This document shows positions 57,263 through 64,000 of a stretch of 64,000 nt of DNA, piece by piece. Each line of letters opens with the position of its first letter. Position 1 is the first letter of the stretch. Both the position numbers and the translations under genes were made by a program. The notes beneath the pieces are model-generated. The model ran no database searches, was not told where the DNA came from, and saw nothing but the letters and a program-made list of their open reading frames with translations. This DNA comes from Anaerococcus murdochii (GTDB lineage: Bacteria > Bacillota > Clostridia > Tissierellales > Peptoniphilaceae). Location: the NCBI RefSeq assembly GCF_019957155.1, contig NZ_JAIPME010000002.1, positions 1,302,001 through 1,366,000 on the forward strand, written 5' to 3'.

Positions 57263-57843
57263 ATGAAACTAGACCTAGCTGCTGGAAGTGGGAATTTTTT
57301 GACAAAAACATATATTTCGCTTCGTAGATTTGAAAATGAAATCCTTAAAGAACTTTATGGAAATCAGATTGTGATGGGAGAAACTCATAATCCAATAAAG
57401 GTATCTATTAGCCAATTTTATGGAATAGAAATTAATGATTTTGCAGTATCTGTAGCTAGGACAGCTTTGTGGATAGCAGAATCACAAATGCTAAAAGAAA
57501 CAGAAGATATTGTAAACATAACTTTAAACTTTCTACCTCTAAAAAGTTATCCTAACATACTAGAAGGTAACGCTTTGAGAATGGACTGGGAAGACCTAGT
57601 TTCAAAAGACGAATTAAACTATATAATGGGAAATCCTCCATTTGTAGGATCAAGATATATGGATAAATCTCAATCTGATGAACTAAAGAATATTTTTGGG
57701 AAAGCTAAAAATATTGGAAAATTGGATTACGTTACGGGTTGGTATAAAAAATCAGCCGAATTTATAGAAGAGAATGAAATAGAATGTGCATTTATATCTA
57801 CAAATAGCATTAGCCAAGGTGAGCAGGTATCACTATTTTTGTA
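57263..57843 (+). pseudogene. Catalytic part of the broken DNA methyltransferase
   Basis: LDLAAGSGNFLTKTYISLRR is SAM motif I (usually DPACGSGNF), and IMGNPPFVGSRYMD is motif IV NPPF of N6-adenine methyltransferases. ATG 57263 lacks a ribosome site. The frame is lost after SISQGEQVSLF at 57843, where homologues continue for several hundred residues. It belongs with the fragment at 55854; the helical domain between them is missing. Confidence 0.75.
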
Positions 57844-57862
57844 AGCCATAATTTGATAATAA

Positions 57863-58090
57863 ATTTTGCTTGAGGAAGATATAAATCGTTCAATTGGAAA
57901 TGCCTGGTTTAGAAGCAAAATTCAAGATTCGGTTAAGGAAAGAAAGGGCTATAAGGATAGTATTTTTGTACAAGCAAAACAAATTGTTAAGGAGTTTGAA
58001 AATCAAGTAAATCCGCTTTGGACTGTTCAAGATATTGAAAAAAGGACTAAGGCTGAGGCTAAAAAAATTACTGATTTTATTTTCGAATAA
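57863..58090 (+). pseudogene. C-terminal relic, R-M neighbourhood
   Basis: 75 codons between stops: EEDINRSIGNAWFRSKIQDS and on to KAEAKKITDFIFE. No start with a ribosome site. Highly charged helical sequence; could be the tail of a restriction or nuclease gene. Family not recognised. Confidence 0.4.
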
Positions 58091-58206
58091 TACAGAGCTT
58101 ACAAGAGCTAACACTTATTTCATAATTTTTTCCAAATATTCTTAAATAATACTGCAAATAGATTAATACAAGATCTAATCTAAGTTGGGGAAATGTTATA
58201 AATTAA

Positions 58207-58326
58207 AACAATTAAATTGCTTTGGGATATGGTTTATATCCAATATGGCTACTTGATGAATGAGGATATATTGTTGCTAATATACTAGCGAAAGAACTTG
58301 GATTTGTATTAAATTTTCAAAAGTAA
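58207..58326 (+). pseudogene. Decayed coding fragment with in-frame stop
   Basis: GYGLYPIWLLDE, TGA at 58261, then GYIVANILAKELGFVLNFQK and TAA; reads as one short protein end with a nonsense mutation. Confidence 0.35.
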
Positions 58327-58337
58327 TAAAGCAATGG

Positions 58338-58368
58338 AAGTGCCCAGCAAGGCTTGGGCACTTTTTTG
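58338..58368 (+). terminator. Terminator before the IS200 element
   Basis: 9-bp stem AAGTGCCCA/TGGGCACTT with 8-nt loop and T run. Confidence 0.85.
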
Positions 58369-58470
58369 TTTGTCCACTTTAGTGAGTTGAGCGAACGAAA
58401 GAGAGCGAAACAAAAAACCACCTGCTATGCAGGTGGAGGGATTTAGCTTTAGCTTCAAGCACCAAGAAAA

Positions 58471-58520
58471 CCTCCTTAAAGTATAATTGTGATAGTCACA
58501 TGCACAATTAAACAAGGAGG
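58471..58520 (+). promoter_or_regulatory. Anti-Shine-Dalgarno hairpin in front of tnpA
   Basis: CCTCCTT (58471-58477) pairs perfectly with AAGGAGG (58514-58520), the tnpA ribosome site, with an inner AATTGTG/CACAATT stem. This would hide the ribosome site, as described for Salmonella IS200. Confidence 0.7.
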
Positions 58521-58525
58521 TAATC

Positions 58526-58996
58526 ATGGATAAAAATACTTTATCACATACAAGCTGGAGATGCAAATATCATATAGTTTTTGCGCCAAAATATAGAAGA
58601 CAAGTAATATATAGACAACTAAGGAAAGATATAGGAAGCATACTTCGAGAATTATGTTCAAGAAAAGGAGTAAACATAATAGAAGCAGAGTTATGCCCAG
58701 ATCATGTCCATATGTTGGTAGAAATACCACCAAAATATTCAATATCACAAATAATGGGATATTTAAAAGGAAAAAGTTCGCTGATAATATTCGATAGACA
58801 TGCCAACTTAAAATATAAATATGGAAACAGACATTTTTGGTGTAGAGGATACTATGTAGATACTGTAGGCAGAAATGAAAAGAAAATAAAAGAATATATA
58901 CAAAATCAATTAAAAGAAGATTATTATGCTGACCAAATAAGTATAAAGGAATACTATGACCCGTTACGAGAGAGGAAGTCAAATAAGAACAAATAA
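58526..58996 (+). CDS. tnpA: IS200/IS605-family transposase TnpA (Y1 HUH)
   Basis: 156 residues; ATG 5 nt after AAGGAGG. HUH motif His60-Val-His62 (CPDHVHMLVEIPP), catalytic Tyr124 and Gln128 in KEYIQNQ, matching the TnpA active site. Full length and probably functional. Single-stranded transposition guided by the end hairpins. Confidence 0.95.
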   Translation: MDKNTLSHTSWRCKYHIVFAPKYRRQVIYRQLRKDIGSILRELCSRKGVNIIEAELCPDHVHMLVEIPPKYSISQIMGYLKGKSSLIIFDRHANLKYKYGNRHFWCRGYYVDTVGRNEKKIKEYIQNQLKEDYYADQISIKEYYDPLRERKSNKNK

Positions 58997-59171
58997 AAAA
59001 ACTGCTTCAGCAGTAGTTGGGAAAGTGGTGCATGTGATGGAATATTCGGAGCCCCAATAGGGGCGTGCCGGTATTCGCGCCTTATAGGCGCTGCACAAAC
59101 TACCAGCTAAGCTGGTAGTTTTGATTAAATATTTCTCAATCCGGGTATAATAGTTAGAAGGAATAAAGGAG

Positions 59172-60002
59172 GTGTTTTTTATTAGGTTTTATATAGGATA
59201 TTTTTTTGTTTATGCCTTTATTGGTTGGATTATGGAGGTTTCCTTTCAGGCGGTGAAGACTGGGCGTTTTATTAATAGGGGGTTTTTGAATGGGCCTCTT
59301 TGTCCGATTTATGGCTTTGGGGCCTTGGGTGTGATTTATTTTTTGACAGACATTGCAAAGACTAACAAGCTTGTCTTGTTTTTTGGATCAGTTTTTATAG
59401 CCACAGCCCTAGAGCTCGTTGGGGGCTTTCTTTTGGAGAAAATTTTCCACAAGAAATGGTGGGATTATTCTGACATGAGATTTAATCTTGGCGGCTATAT
59501 TTGCCTTGAATTTTCAATCCTTTGGGGCCTTGCCTGCTTTGTCTTGTATGAGGCAGTTCACCCTATGATTGTGAGATTTTTTGAGCTTTTAAATCCAAAA
59601 TTTATTTTTTATGGAAATATAATTTTACTTGCAATTTTTGCTGTAGATATGGCTCAGACCATCCTTACCTTGGTTGGCCTAAATAAGAAATTTAAGAAAC
59701 TCCAGGCTGCAAGTGCGGATATTAGGGAGGTTTCAGACGATATTGGCAAGCGTGTCTATGATAGGACTATGACTATTAAGGAAAAGAGCGAGGAAATCAA
59801 AGACAGACCAAGGGTCAAAGAGATCGAAGCCAAACGAGCACAAATTCGAGCTGACCTGATTGATAAATTTGACAAGATGGGTGAAAGAAGACTTATCAAG
59901 GCCTTCCCTAATTTGATTGAAGATTTTGTCGACAAAGTCGATAAGGACCTGGATAAGATTGACAGAGATATAAAAGAAATAGAAAAGAATATTGAAAAAT
60001 AG
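59172..60002 (+). CDS. CmpB-family putative ABC transporter/membrane protein
   Basis: About 274-277 residues. Five helices in residues 1-165 (YFFVYAFIGWIMEVSFQAV; FLNGPLCPIYGFGALGVIYF), then a long charged helical tail. The motif GW..E and NRGFLNGPLCPIYG mark PF06541. GTG 59172 overlaps the ribosome site AGGAGG itself; the codon at proper spacing (8 nt) is ATT 59181, giving M-R-F-Y-I-G, which matches where the family begins. ATT initiation is rare, so the start is uncertain. Confidence 0.8.
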   Translation: MFFIRFYIGYFFVYAFIGWIMEVSFQAVKTGRFINRGFLNGPLCPIYGFGALGVIYFLTDIAKTNKLVLFFGSVFIATALELVGGFLLEKIFHKKWWDYSDMRFNLGGYICLEFSILWGLACFVLYEAVHPMIVRFFELLNPKFIFYGNIILLAIFAVDMAQTILTLVGLNKKFKKLQAASADIREVSDDIGKRVYDRTMTIKEKSEEIKDRPRVKEIEAKRAQIRADLIDKFDKMGERRLIKAFPNLIEDFVDKVDKDLDKIDRDIKEIEKNIEK

Positions 60003-60021
60003 GGCTTAGGTCCTATTTTTT
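59997..60021 (+). terminator. Terminator of the CmpB-like gene
   Basis: AAAATAGG/CCTATTTT with loop GCTTAGGT, then Ts; overlaps the stop codon. Confidence 0.75.
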
Positions 60022-60084
60022 TATCACAAAAATACCAAAGGAGTATAATTAAATTATAATAATTTTGAAAATTTTGGAGGAATT

Positions 60085-60702
60085 ATGCTTGATAATAAGG
60101 GCTTTGACTTGTGGGCTGATGGCTATGATGAAAGTGTTGGCCTTTCTGATGAAGAAAATACCTATCCTTTTGCAGGTTATAAGGATATTTTAAATACCAT
60201 ATATAAGGAAGTTTTGAAATCTAAGGATGAGACAGTTTTAGATATTGGTTTTGGGACAGGGACTTTGACCTTTCGACTTTATGAAAAGGGGCTTGATATT
60301 TTTGGACAAGATTTCTCTAATGAAATGATTAAAATTGCCCAAGAAAAGATGCCGGAAGCAGAGCTTTTTGCTGGAGACTTTACAAAAGGCCTTTGTAAGG
60401 ATTTGTTAGGGAAAAAATACGACGCCATTATCGCAACCTATTCTCTCCACCACCTGACAGATGAGGAGAAAATTCCCTTTATAAAATCTTTGATTCCTTT
60501 ATTAAATCCTGGTGGGAAAATATATATTGGCGATGTCGCCTTTGAAAATCGTGAGGATTTAGAGGCTTGCAAGGAAAAATCCCTTGCCTATTGGGACAAT
60601 GAAGAATATTACTTTGTATATGATGAATTAAAAGTAAGTTTTCATAGTATGAACTTTGAAAAATACTCGTTTTGTGCAGGAGTCCTTACTATTAGAAAAT
60701 AA
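60085..60702 (+). CDS. Class I SAM-dependent methyltransferase
   Basis: 205 residues; GGAGG before ATG. Motif I VLDIGFGTGTLTFRLYEKG near residue 55, FGQDFSNEMI, YDAIIATYSLHHLTDEEK and LNPGGKIYIGDVAF. The N-terminal FDLWADGYDESV segment is typical of the YrrT/ubiE-like small-molecule group. Monocistronic-looking; the next gene begins 48 bp on without a good ribosome site. Confidence 0.86.
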   Translation: MLDNKGFDLWADGYDESVGLSDEENTYPFAGYKDILNTIYKEVLKSKDETVLDIGFGTGTLTFRLYEKGLDIFGQDFSNEMIKIAQEKMPEAELFAGDFTKGLCKDLLGKKYDAIIATYSLHHLTDEEKIPFIKSLIPLLNPGGKIYIGDVAFENREDLEACKEKSLAYWDNEEYYFVYDELKVSFHSMNFEKYSFCAGVLTIRK

Positions 60703-60750
60703 ATTTATTAGCATCATTAGGGCTTAAATAGAAATAGAAATGATTTAAAA

Positions 60751-61755
60751 ATGAAGGATAAGATAATTTTAAAAACCGACCTTAGGGATTTTAAAAAATT
60801 ACAAGTAAATATAAGATTTTATAAGGCCTTGGGTCTTGATTCTGTCCTTCTTAGGTCCTTTGGAAGGCTTGACGAAAATGAACTTGAGGACCTTTTTGAC
60901 TTAAATCATTTCTACGAAAAAAACGGCCTAGGCCTTGTTGTGTCTTTCCATATAAAGAAACTTATGGACAAACTTTTAGGGGAAGATACTTCAAATATAG
61001 ACTTTGCCGACCCAAAAATCAGGCAGGGTCTCTATCATTTTTTGGGATATTTGATTAAGCATGGGATTAGGGCCTTTGATCTCGAAGGCCTTGAAAATCT
61101 CGCACCTGGTGAGGGTGATATCCTTAAAGCTTGTAGGGAATTAAATAAAAACACTTTTTTTAATAAGGATGTCCTTGCCATGGGGGAAATTGATGCTAGC
61201 AAAAAGACCCAAATCGCCCTAGCAAATCCTAATTTTTCTGCCCTTTCTATGATAAGGCCAAGCGGAGAAATAGGGGATTTATTCAAGTTTTCAAGAGATT
61301 TTGCGGCAGCTGGGTCTAATTTGTCCCTTTGTCCGTCAAATTTCCCCCAAGAGGGAATTAATTTTGAAAATTATCCAGAGTCTGCCAAGAGATTAATTTT
61401 TATGACCCTTTTCTTTTTGAAAGGATCCTTATTTATAGATGAGAATTGGCTGGATTTTGGCGATATAATTTTTTTGCGAGAGCTTTTTATCCACAAAGAA
61501 AAAATCCAAAGCCTAGGAAAAATGACAAAAATTTTGCCAAAGGAAGCTGACGTTTTGGCCTTTATTAGGGAAGGCGATGGGGAGAAGATTTTGTTTTTGG
61601 CGAATTTCTCCGAAAAAGAAGTCCTCCTAGATCTGGCCTATAAGGTCATGGACTACAAGGATTATGAATTTTTGGCAGGGTCCTTAACCCATCGCACCCT
61701 TTATAGGACCACACTTTTAAGGCCTTACGAGTCTATCGCTTTTATCAAATTGTAA
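60751..61755 (+). CDS. Degenerate GH13 (alpha-glucosidase-like) protein
   Basis: 334 residues against about 550 for oligo-1,6-glucosidases. The barrel start (LKTDLRDFKKLQVNIRFYKALGLDSVLLRSFG) and the C-terminal beta domain (FIREGDGEKILFLANFSEK; LRPYESIAFIKL) resemble GH13. At region II, G-I-R-A-F-D replaces the G-F-R-x-D nucleophile motif, and no N-H-D motif (region IV) is present; a Glu remains in AMGEIDAS. The frame is open and codon use normal, so it may be a non-catalytic regulator or binding protein, not a recent pseudogene. ATG 60751 has no clear ribosome site. Confidence 0.6.
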   Translation: MKDKIILKTDLRDFKKLQVNIRFYKALGLDSVLLRSFGRLDENELEDLFDLNHFYEKNGLGLVVSFHIKKLMDKLLGEDTSNIDFADPKIRQGLYHFLGYLIKHGIRAFDLEGLENLAPGEGDILKACRELNKNTFFNKDVLAMGEIDASKKTQIALANPNFSALSMIRPSGEIGDLFKFSRDFAAAGSNLSLCPSNFPQEGINFENYPESAKRLIFMTLFFLKGSLFIDENWLDFGDIIFLRELFIHKEKIQSLGKMTKILPKEADVLAFIREGDGEKILFLANFSEKEVLLDLAYKVMDYKDYEFLAGSLTHRTLYRTTLLRPYESIAFIKL

Positions 61756-61807
61756 ATATTTTGAAAGAATGTAAAGTATAAGAAAGTTAAAAAACTAAGG
61801 AGCAATG

Positions 61808-62968
61808 ATGAAAATTATAGTAATGGGCATGGGATATGTTGGCCTATCAAACGCAGTTCTTTTGGCCCAATCAAACGAGGTTGTGGGCGTAGAAATTGAC
61901 CCAAAAAAAGTTGACCTCATTAATAATAAAAAATCGCCATTAAAGGACGATTACATAATAGATTATTTGGCAAATAAGGACTTAAACCTAATCGCCAAGA
62001 CAAGTGGGGAAGATGATTTTAAGGACGCTGACCTAGTAATTTTAGCTCTTCCAACCAACTACGACGAGGTGGAGGAATTTTTTGACACTTCTTTTATAGA
62101 CGACGCTATAAAGATGATTAAAGACATCAGAAAAGACTTGCCAATCCTTATAAAATCAACTATTCCAATCGGCTATACCGAGGGGAAAAATCAGGAATTT
62201 GCCTGCGATAATATAATCTTCTCCCCAGAATTTCTAAGAGAGGGCAGGGCCCTTTATGATTCCCTTCATCCTACAAGGATTATCGTATCAGATAAGACTG
62301 AAATGGGGGAAAAGATAGCCAATCTTTACAAAAAAGAATCCCTAAATGACCCAGAAGTGATTTTGATGGGAAGAAGTGAGGCTGAGGCAGTTAAACTTTT
62401 TGCCAACACTTACCTTGCAATGAGGGTGGCATTTTTCAACGAACTTGATAATTTTGCCCTAGGCAAGGGTCTTGATTCTAAGTCCATTATCGAAGGTGTT
62501 TCAGCAGATCCTAGGATAGGAAACCACTACAACAACCCATCTTTCGGTTACGGGGGCTATTGTTTGCCAAAGGATTCAAAGCAGCTTTATGCCAATTTTG
62601 ACAAGATTCCTTCTGCACTTTTCAAGTCCATTATCGACTCAAATGAGGTTAGAAAGGACTATGTATCAGAGGATATTTTGGCTAAAAATCCGGAGACCAT
62701 CGGCGTTTACAGGTTGGTTATGAAAAAGGGTTCGGATAATTTTAGGAAGTCCGCTATTTTCGATGTTATTAATAATTTAAAGAAAAAAGGCGCAAATATT
62801 GTAATTTACGAACCAAACCTAGAAGGTGACGACTTTGAAGGCATGAAACTCGTTCGCAATTTAGATGACTTTAAGAAAGTCGATTTGATAATAGCAAACA
62901 GGGTCGAAGACGACCTAAAAGATGTAAAATCCAAGCTTTACACCAGAGATTTATTTGAGAGGGATTAG
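61808..62968 (+). CDS. UDP-glucose 6-dehydrogenase
   Basis: 386 residues from the second of two ATGs (61808), which is 5 nt after AAGGAG; the first at 61805 is only 2 nt away. GMGYVGLSNA NAD motif, SPEFLREGRALYDSLHP, and catalytic Cys252 in GYGGYCLPKD. Oxidises UDP-glucose to UDP-glucuronate, a precursor for capsule or hyaluronan-like polymers. The size and HPTR motif resemble streptococcal HasB and the Ugd short form. No glycosyltransferase is next to it in the window. Confidence 0.93.
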   Translation: MKIIVMGMGYVGLSNAVLLAQSNEVVGVEIDPKKVDLINNKKSPLKDDYIIDYLANKDLNLIAKTSGEDDFKDADLVILALPTNYDEVEEFFDTSFIDDAIKMIKDIRKDLPILIKSTIPIGYTEGKNQEFACDNIIFSPEFLREGRALYDSLHPTRIIVSDKTEMGEKIANLYKKESLNDPEVILMGRSEAEAVKLFANTYLAMRVAFFNELDNFALGKGLDSKSIIEGVSADPRIGNHYNNPSFGYGGYCLPKDSKQLYANFDKIPSALFKSIIDSNEVRKDYVSEDILAKNPETIGVYRLVMKKGSDNFRKSAIFDVINNLKKKGANIVIYEPNLEGDDFEGMKLVRNLDDFKKVDLIIANRVEDDLKDVKSKLYTRDLFERD

Positions 62969-63646
62969 ATGACAGAAAAGAAAAAAGTGCCCCAAGTTCA
63001 TTCTAAGCTCAGAAAATCATTCATTTCTGTGCCTGAAGAAATCTACAAGGCAAGCGGAATCAAAATTTTTGATAAGAGGATAAAATCCTTGCTTTTTACG
63101 ACAGACCTTGCCATAATTAGAAATTCAAATGCCGATTCAATCATGGCAGTCTACCCATACACACCCCTAAATTCCATCACTGAGTCCATCATTTCCATAG
63201 CTTCAGTTCCATGTTTTATAGGTGTTGGCGGCGGCACTACCCAAGGGCCAAGGTCAAGGTTTGTAGCCTATTATGCAGAACTTGCTGGTGCCTATGGGGT
63301 TGTGGTAAATGGACCAATACCTCACGAAGATATTAGGGAAATTTCAAACTTTGTCGACATACCAGTCATAGCCACAATTTCGTCTTTGAAGGATGATTAC
63401 AGGGAGAAAATCAAGGCGGGTGCTGAGATTTTGAATGTTTCTGGCGGCAAATATACAGCTGATTTAGTTCGCCACATAAGGGCTGATATTGGGGACGATT
63501 TTCCAATAATTGCCACAGGTGGCAAGGACGGAAAGTCTATTCTTGAGACCATAAATGCTGGTGCCAATGCCATTTCCTACACTCCACCATCTTCGTCCGA
63601 TGTTTTTGGGTCGATGATGGATACTTACAGAAATGAGGATGTTTAA
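62969..63646 (+). CDS. TIM-barrel-like protein, function unassigned
   Basis: 225 residues; ATG directly after the Ugd stop with GAGAGGG upstream. Alternating beta/alpha pattern with glycine loops FIGVGGGTTQGPRSRF, VVVNGPIPHEDI, ILNVSGGKYTADL and PIIATGGKDGKSI; the last two look like a phosphate-binding end of a TIM barrel. I do not recognise the family. Coupled to the ugd gene upstream and the P1-peptidase downstream (TAATG overlap), so it probably belongs to a small unit with them. Confidence 0.65.
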   Translation: MTEKKKVPQVHSKLRKSFISVPEEIYKASGIKIFDKRIKSLLFTTDLAIIRNSNADSIMAVYPYTPLNSITESIISIASVPCFIGVGGGTTQGPRSRFVAYYAELAGAYGVVVNGPIPHEDIREISNFVDIPVIATISSLKDDYREKIKAGAEILNVSGGKYTADLVRHIRADIGDDFPIIATGGKDGKSILETINAGANAISYTPPSSSDVFGSMMDTYRNEDV

Positions 63647-64000
63647 TGTACGGTGGATTTTTTACTGATGTTGGTAATATCAAAGTAGGCCACGCCCAAG
63701 ACTACGAGGGCGGCACAGGCCTTACTCTTATCCTTCCAGATCCAGGCAACACAGCAGGTGTAGACGTAAGGGGAGGGGCACCGGGCACACGTGAGACCGA
63801 CCTTTTAAATCCCCTAAACCAGGTATCTGAAGTTTCTTCCATAATTTTATCGGGAGGCTCTGCCTATGGACTTGAAGCGGCTAGCCACTTAATGAAAATC
63901 CTAGAAAAAGAAGGGATAGGCTTTGATGTTGGAGTTGGAGTCGTTCCAATCATTTCCCAGGCGGTCTTATTTGACCTAGCCTACAAAAATCCCAAGGCAA
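63646..64000 (+). CDS. P1-family peptidase (DmpA/OAT-like), 3' end beyond the window
   Basis: 118 codons visible. VGHAQDYEGGTGLTLILPD, GVDVRGGAPGTRETDLL and SIILSGGSAYGLEAASHLM are the conserved N-terminal blocks of DmpA-type aminopeptidases, which cleave themselves before a Ser about residue 200-250 (not yet in view). Starts inside the preceding stop. Confidence 0.9.
   Translation, partial: MYGGFFTDVGNIKVGHAQDYEGGTGLTLILPDPGNTAGVDVRGGAPGTRETDLLNPLNQVSEVSSIILSGGSAYGLEAASHLMKILEKEGIGFDVGVGVVPIISQAVLFDLAYKNPKA

Larger units (their letters stand above)
58400..59125 (+). mobile_element. IS200-type insertion sequence, apparently intact
   Basis: A single tnpA gene is flanked by subterminal hairpins: left CCACCTGC-TAT-GCAGGTGG (58418-58436) and right ACTACCAGCT-A-AGCTGGTAGT (59100-59120). 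Further small stems lie in the right end (ACTGCT/AGCAGT, GCCCC/GGGGC, GCGCC/GGCGC). No tnpB. The exact ends are uncertain because these elements make no target duplication. Confidence 0.85.

Noticed and set aside
57102..57311. CRISPR-like array
   Set aside because: The 21-bp units are contiguous and imperfect with no spacers, and they keep a coding frame on the minus strand.
58484..58509. CRP-type operator (TGTGA...TCACA) near tnpA
   Set aside because: Arms are only 3 bp apart, not 6, and they lie within the IS translation-control hairpin.

Overview
The window looks like chromosome from a low-GC, anaerobic, host-associated Firmicute. It is AT-rich, has strong AGGAGG ribosome binding sites, uses AGA/AGG for Arg heavily, and carries oxygen-sensitive enzymes (pyruvate formate-lyase, hybrid-cluster protein), a class III fructose-bisphosphatase, a class B sortase and a secreted hyaluronate lyase. 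An Anaerococcus/Peptoniphilaceae-type organism is my best guess; this is inference, because no rRNA is present.

Layout. (1) 1-13.7 kb is one glycosaminoglycan locus. A secreted PL8 hyaluronate lyase (cut by the window edge) and an AraC regulator lie on the minus strand. Divergent from them is an 11-gene plus-strand operon: Old Yellow Enzyme-type flavoprotein, SDR, fumarate-reductase-like flavoprotein, 2-hydroxyacid dehydrogenase, TIM-barrel isomerase/epimerase, PTS IIB-IIC-IID, YajC-like protein, cytosolic heparinase II/III-like protein, PTS IIA. The intracellular part is dominated by oxidoreductases and has no unsaturated glucuronyl hydrolase, so it may be an undescribed route for the imported unsaturated disaccharide. 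(2) 13.8-16.7 kb: fbp and a membrane protein on the minus strand. (3) 17.1-24.4 kb: rpoB-rpoC, preceded by a possible small RNA. (4) 24.6-34.5 kb: accessory genes separating rpoC from the str operon (two-component system, peptidase E, methyltransferase, GNAT, aldo/keto reductase, ClC, sortase B, MATE, PPC protein, Tpx). (5) 34.7-39.1 kb: rpsL-rpsG-fusA-tuf. (6) 39.2-39.87 kb: a gene-free, hairpin-dense, GC-rich stretch that looks like one or more structured RNAs or palindromic elements.

(7) 39.9-44.6 kb: an HcpR-like regulator and hcp with a matching operator, an M14 deacylase-like protein and a second MATE exporter. (8) 44.6-50.3 kb: a minus-strand operon of a methyltransferase and a nickel/peptide-type ABC importer, behind a structured leader with an intrinsic terminator. 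(9) 50.5-54.3 kb: pflB-pflA-crp with a perfect CRP-type palindrome at about -41.5. (10) 54.4-59.1 kb: a YkvI-like transporter, then a graveyard of a restriction-modification gene (start codon lost, split), heptad-encoding 21-bp repeats, other relics and an intact IS200-type element. (11) 59.2-64 kb: CmpB-like membrane protein, methyltransferase, degenerate GH13-like protein, UDP-glucose dehydrogenase, an unassigned TIM-barrel-like protein and a truncated (window edge) P1-family peptidase.

No tRNA, rRNA or CRISPR array was recognised. All regulatory sites were found by eye.
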